In this document: positions 37,092 through 39,183 of the stretch, in pieces | How the letters are laid out: each line of letters begins with the position of its first letter | How positions within the stretch are numbered: the first letter of the stretch is position 1 | Source: Nitrospirota bacterium | GTDB taxonomy: Bacteria > Nitrospirota > Nitrospiria > Nitrospirales > Nitrospiraceae | Assembly (NCBI GenBank): GCA_028876065.1 | Contig: JAGWTI010000026.1 | Location: 1 to 39,183, forward strand | Length of the DNA: 39,183 bases | Direction of reading: 5' to 3' | Notes under the pieces: model-generated | What the model saw: only the letters and a program-made list of their open reading frames with translations | Told to the model about the DNA's origin: nothing | The model's database searches: none | Program-made: the position numbers and the translations under genes

Positions 37092-38378
37092 TTAGAGCGC
37101 GCCGCCGACCGATCGCTCCAACTTGGTGCGCGCGGCGGACAGCTCGTACCGAGCCTGCGTGTACTCCAATTGCGTCTGGCGGTAGACCCGCTGCGCATCC
37201 AACACCTCCAACAAACTGGCGGCGCCCTGCTGGAAGCTGAACTGCGCGATCCGCAACGCCTCTTGCGCCTGCTTCAACAAGCCCCGTTCGAACACCTCGA
37301 TCTGCTCCGCCGCCGTCCTGGCGTTCTGAAAGTGCTGATTGACGGCCCAGGCCAGTTCGTTGCGCGTGCGCAGCAACTCGGCTTCCTGCTGGCGCATCGT
37401 TCCGAACGCCTCCGTAATCTCGCCCTGACGCTGGTACCACAAGGGCGTCGGGACGCTCAGTCCGGCGCTGAACGCTTCGCGGCCGATTTCCCGCCAGTAA
37501 CTCCCGTTCATGGTGACCGTGGGCACGCGCGCCTCCCGTTCGAACGTCAGCGCGAAATTCGCCCGCTCCACCAGCTTCGCGAGCCGCCGGATCGTCGGAT
37601 GCCGGTCCAGAGCTTGCGTCGTCAACTGATCGAGCCGCAGGTCGTGCCGGAACGACTCGAACTCGCCGCGGAGGGCGAACCCCTCGCCGAGCGCCCCGGC
37701 CGTCAACGTATCGAGGGTCACCCGCGAGACCCGCACCGCGTTCTGCGACCGGGTCACCGCCTGCCTCGCCTTGAGCGCTTCCACGTCCGCCTTCACCGCT
37801 TCAAACTGCGGCGCCTCTCCCGACGTCACCCGCACCGCGACCGCCTTGGCGACTTTTTCAACCGTGGCCAGATTTTGCGCGGCCAGCTCGGCTTCCCGCT
37901 GCGCCAGGAGCATCTGAAAAAAGGCGAGTTTGACGTCGGCGACGAGGTGTAGCCGCGTTTCGTCCAATCCGGCTCCGGCGCCGGCCACCCCCGCCTCGGC
38001 GGCACGCCGGCGGGCGGCGCGCATCGCCGGCCACTCCAGCGGTTGCCCCACCGTGACGTTGTATTCCGTAATCGAGCGGATCGTATTGGGATCCTCGCCG
38101 ATGTTCGCCCGTCCGGTGTCTCTGAGGAACCCTTGCCCGCTGTTTCCGGTGATGTTGGGGTTCGGATAGGCGCCGGCCGCAACCTGACGCCCACGATGCT
38201 GCTCGACGAAGCCCTCGGCCCCGACGACGGCCGGATTGCGTTCCAGGGCCAGGACGATGATGTCGCCGAGTTCATAGACTTTCGGAGACGGCTCCGTCGT
38301 CGGCCTGTCGACCGTGGCACGAGCCAGGTCGACGACACAGACCGCCGAGACAACCGCGAGGAGTAACTTCGGGATCAT
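37092..38378 (-). CDS. Outer-membrane efflux factor (TolC/CzcC family)
   Basis: The 428-residue product has a signal peptide (IPKLLLAVVSAVCVVDLARA) and two TolC-type helical repeats. Landmarks are DIIVLALERNPAVVGAEGFV, the strand-helix parts AGAYPNPNITGNSGQGF and TEYNVTVGQPLEWP, and in the second repeat GSYWREIGREAFSAGLSVP and the ending FQQGAASLLEVLDAQRVYRQ. It forms the outer-membrane tunnel for the efflux pump. ATG 38378 has a GGAGGAAT upstream. The order outer-membrane factor, adaptor, pump is typical for czcCBA/cusCBA operons. A 41-nt gap separates it from the adaptor start. Confidence 0.92.
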   Translation of the reverse strand: MIPKLLLAVVSAVCVVDLARATVDRPTTEPSPKVYELGDIIVLALERNPAVVGAEGFVEQHRGRQVAAGAYPNPNITGNSGQGFLRDTGRANIGEDPNTIRSITEYNVTVGQPLEWPAMRAARRRAAEAGVAGAGAGLDETRLHLVADVKLAFFQMLLAQREAELAAQNLATVEKVAKAVAVRVTSGEAPQFEAVKADVEALKARQAVTRSQNAVRVSRVTLDTLTAGALGEGFALRGEFESFRHDLRLDQLTTQALDRHPTIRRLAKLVERANFALTFEREARVPTVTMNGSYWREIGREAFSAGLSVPTPLWYQRQGEITEAFGTMRQQEAELLRTRNELAWAVNQHFQNARTAAEQIEVFERGLLKQAQEALRIAQFSFQQGAASLLEVLDAQRVYRQTQLEYTQARYELSAARTKLERSVGGAL

Positions 38379-38406
38379 GACATTCCTCCTGAATCAGTAC
38401 AGGTTC

Positions 38407-38443
38407 GGCATGCAGGAAACACGCATGCCCGGCCGCCGCGGCC
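38407..38443. repeat. Inverted repeats between the CzcI-like gene and the outer-membrane factor gene
   Basis: GGCATGC (38407-38413) and GCATGCC (38423-38429) form a 7-bp stem, followed by the GC-rich palindrome GGCCGCCGCGGCC (38431-38443). They could lower expression of the downstream efflux genes or protect the upstream transcript, but no T-tract follows. Confidence 0.35.
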
Positions 38444-38469
38444 AGCCACGGCGCAAAACCGTTACAGGA

Positions 38470-38802
38470 TTACAGGAGGATGGGGGGACGGAAGAACACG
38501 TGAGCGAGCGTCGCCATGCGGGCTATCGCCGTGGCGGCACACAGAGAGGAGAGGGGACCGTCGATCAGCGCACGATCGTTTTCCGCAACAATGGCCTCGA
38601 CCGGCCACGTCAATCGGTCATCGCCGTCTTCGGCCACTTCCTCCGTCTCAACCGGCGCTTTCGCGAACGGGTCTTGGACAGGGAGGGATTCCCCGTCCAG
38701 AGGGTGCTCGACAGGGCCGGCCCAGCCCAACGCGATGAATTGGGGGGCGAGGACGAGCAGTAAACCGATCAACAGCAGCCGTCTGACGTGCGACATGGTC
38801 AC
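38470..38802 (-). CDS. Small secreted CzcI-like protein at the head of the efflux operon
   Basis: From GTG 38802 (GGAG 6 nt upstream) the 110-residue product has a signal peptide (RRLLLIGLLLVLAPQFIALG, cleavage near GWA-GPV). The mature part is acidic (VETEEVAEDGDDRLTWPVE) and ends with AHVFFRPPILL. Small secreted proteins with such HVFxPP-type ends often precede czc/cus-type efflux genes (the CzcI or DUF2946-like class), where they are thought to tune metal efflux. An ATG at 38796 is also possible. It lies 91 nt upstream of the outer-membrane factor on the same strand. Confidence 0.65.
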   Translation of the reverse strand: MTMSHVRRLLLIGLLLVLAPQFIALGWAGPVEHPLDGESLPVQDPFAKAPVETEEVAEDGDDRLTWPVEAIVAENDRALIDGPLSSLCAATAIARMATLAHVFFRPPILL

Positions 38803-38832
38803 AAAGTACTCCGTTCACGCAATCACGCCGGG

Positions 38833-38861
38833 ACCTTACCACAGGGTCGGCGCCCGCGCAA
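38833..38861 (-). promoter_or_regulatory. Candidate promoter of the heavy-metal efflux operon
   Basis: On the minus strand, a -35 TTGCGC (38856-38861) and a -10 TAAGGT (38833-38838) have a 17-nt spacer, and the -10 is preceded by an extended TG. The match is modest. Transcription would start about 25 nt before the CzcI-like GTG. Confidence 0.3.
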
Positions 38862-39112
38862 CCGAGGTCAGCGCCGGCTCTCAACCGGACAATCGGTTCT
38901 CAGCCCGCGCCCTGCGACGAACTGGGCAAGGCTGTCATGCAACACGCTATATCGAACGGCGCCTCGGCATCGTCCGGTTCAAACCAAAGTTCCCGTTCCT
39001 TGTCGATTTGACGGAGAGCGGCCGCGCTTCCGTCTGCCGCGCTCCGGGCATGTCCCGCGATCAGCAGACGCGTCCCGATGTTGAGCGACCGTCTCGTTCC
39101 CGGCCGCGACCG

Positions 39113-39183
39113 TCACGCATGCGGCTTTCCAGCCTCAGCCCTTTGCTGCAGCCAACGGAGCAAGGACGACACCGCTTCCGGGC
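39113..39183 (-). CDS. Possible C-terminal fragment of an unknown protein at the window edge
   Basis: The frame entering from the right edge reads PEAVSSLLRWLQQRAEAGKP and ends HA with a TGA at 39113-39115. The composition is typical of a real helical C-terminus, but 22 residues are too few to identify it. The same frame continues after the stop with protein-like residues (LLIAGHARSA, ELWFEPDDAEAPF) to 38908, without a good start codon; it may be chance or a broken gene. Confidence 0.3.
   Translation of the reverse strand, partial: PEAVSSLLRWLQQRAEAGKPHA

Noticed and set aside
38803-38880. Sigma-54 promoter before the efflux operon, suggested by the downstream activator
   Set aside because: I found GG-N10-GC spacing once, but with poor surrounding match; the sigma-70-type boxes fit better. 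A link between activator and operon is therefore not shown.
38908-39112. Protein-like frame on the minus strand after the edge fragment
   Set aside because: It has no start codon with a ribosome-binding site and is separated from the edge fragment by a stop. Too little to call a gene.

Overview
The window is a GC-rich bacterial chromosome segment. The gene content and style suggest a Nitrospira-like member of the Nitrospirota. The main reasons are a NADH-dehydrogenase-type (nuo) cluster with two nuoM genes and without nuoE, nuoF or nuoH, many small secreted or lipoprotein genes, and sigma-54 activators. This assignment is inference: the window holds no rRNA or other taxonomic marker, and I see no tRNA, CRISPR array or intact insertion sequence.

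Layout. (1) 1-6.3 kb: the edge-truncated start of an NtrC-type response regulator, a small secreted protein, pyrE, a putative lipoprotein divergent from a secreted rhodanese, a phosphodiester-glycosidase (NAGPA-like) protein, a CBS-pair protein, and a lipoprotein caspase-like protease carrying an EF-hand loop. (2) 6.4-20.5 kb, all minus strand: nuoA-B-C-D-G-I-J-K-L-M-M-N. One NuoM copy has lost the central antiporter lysine. NuoG has formate-dehydrogenase-like extra Fe-S cysteines. Six intercistronic or 3'-end sites in this operon carry repeats with an exact 7-nt period, five of them as inverted pairs; I regard these as the most unusual structure in the window. (3) 20.6-25.0 kb: a small unknown ORF, an OmpA-family protein and a PriA homologue whose ATPase motifs are all degenerate although its zinc-binding cysteines remain. 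(4) 25.2-28.5 kb: a TlpA/DsrE periplasmic pair, a three-gene toxin-antitoxin module (an addiction-module component, hicA, hicB), a gene interrupted by an in-frame TAG, and a four-helix membrane protein. (5) 28.6-30.6 kb: a mannosyl-3-phosphoglycerate-phosphatase-like HAD enzyme and two tandem paralogous secreted proteins with a gene-conversion-like core. (6) 31-38.8 kb, minus strand: a small CzcI-like secreted protein, then a tripartite heavy-metal RND efflux system (outer-membrane factor, adaptor, pump), then a GAF-domain sigma-54 activator.

How the parts work together. The nuo genes would build a membrane complex I with an extra proton-channel subunit. Because the NADH-oxidising subunits NuoE and NuoF are not encoded here, the electron partner may not be NADH; ferredoxin is a reasonable guess and the NuoG sequence is compatible with it. 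NuoH, which is essential for coupling, must come from elsewhere in the genome. The efflux genes form one transcription unit exporting divalent or other heavy metals, and the GAF activator directly downstream may regulate them or something else. The remaining genes are housekeeping (pyrE, priA) or small envelope proteins.

Starts were chosen from Shine-Dalgarno spacing, signal peptides and candidate promoters. All family assignments come from reading motifs by eye; no database search was run.
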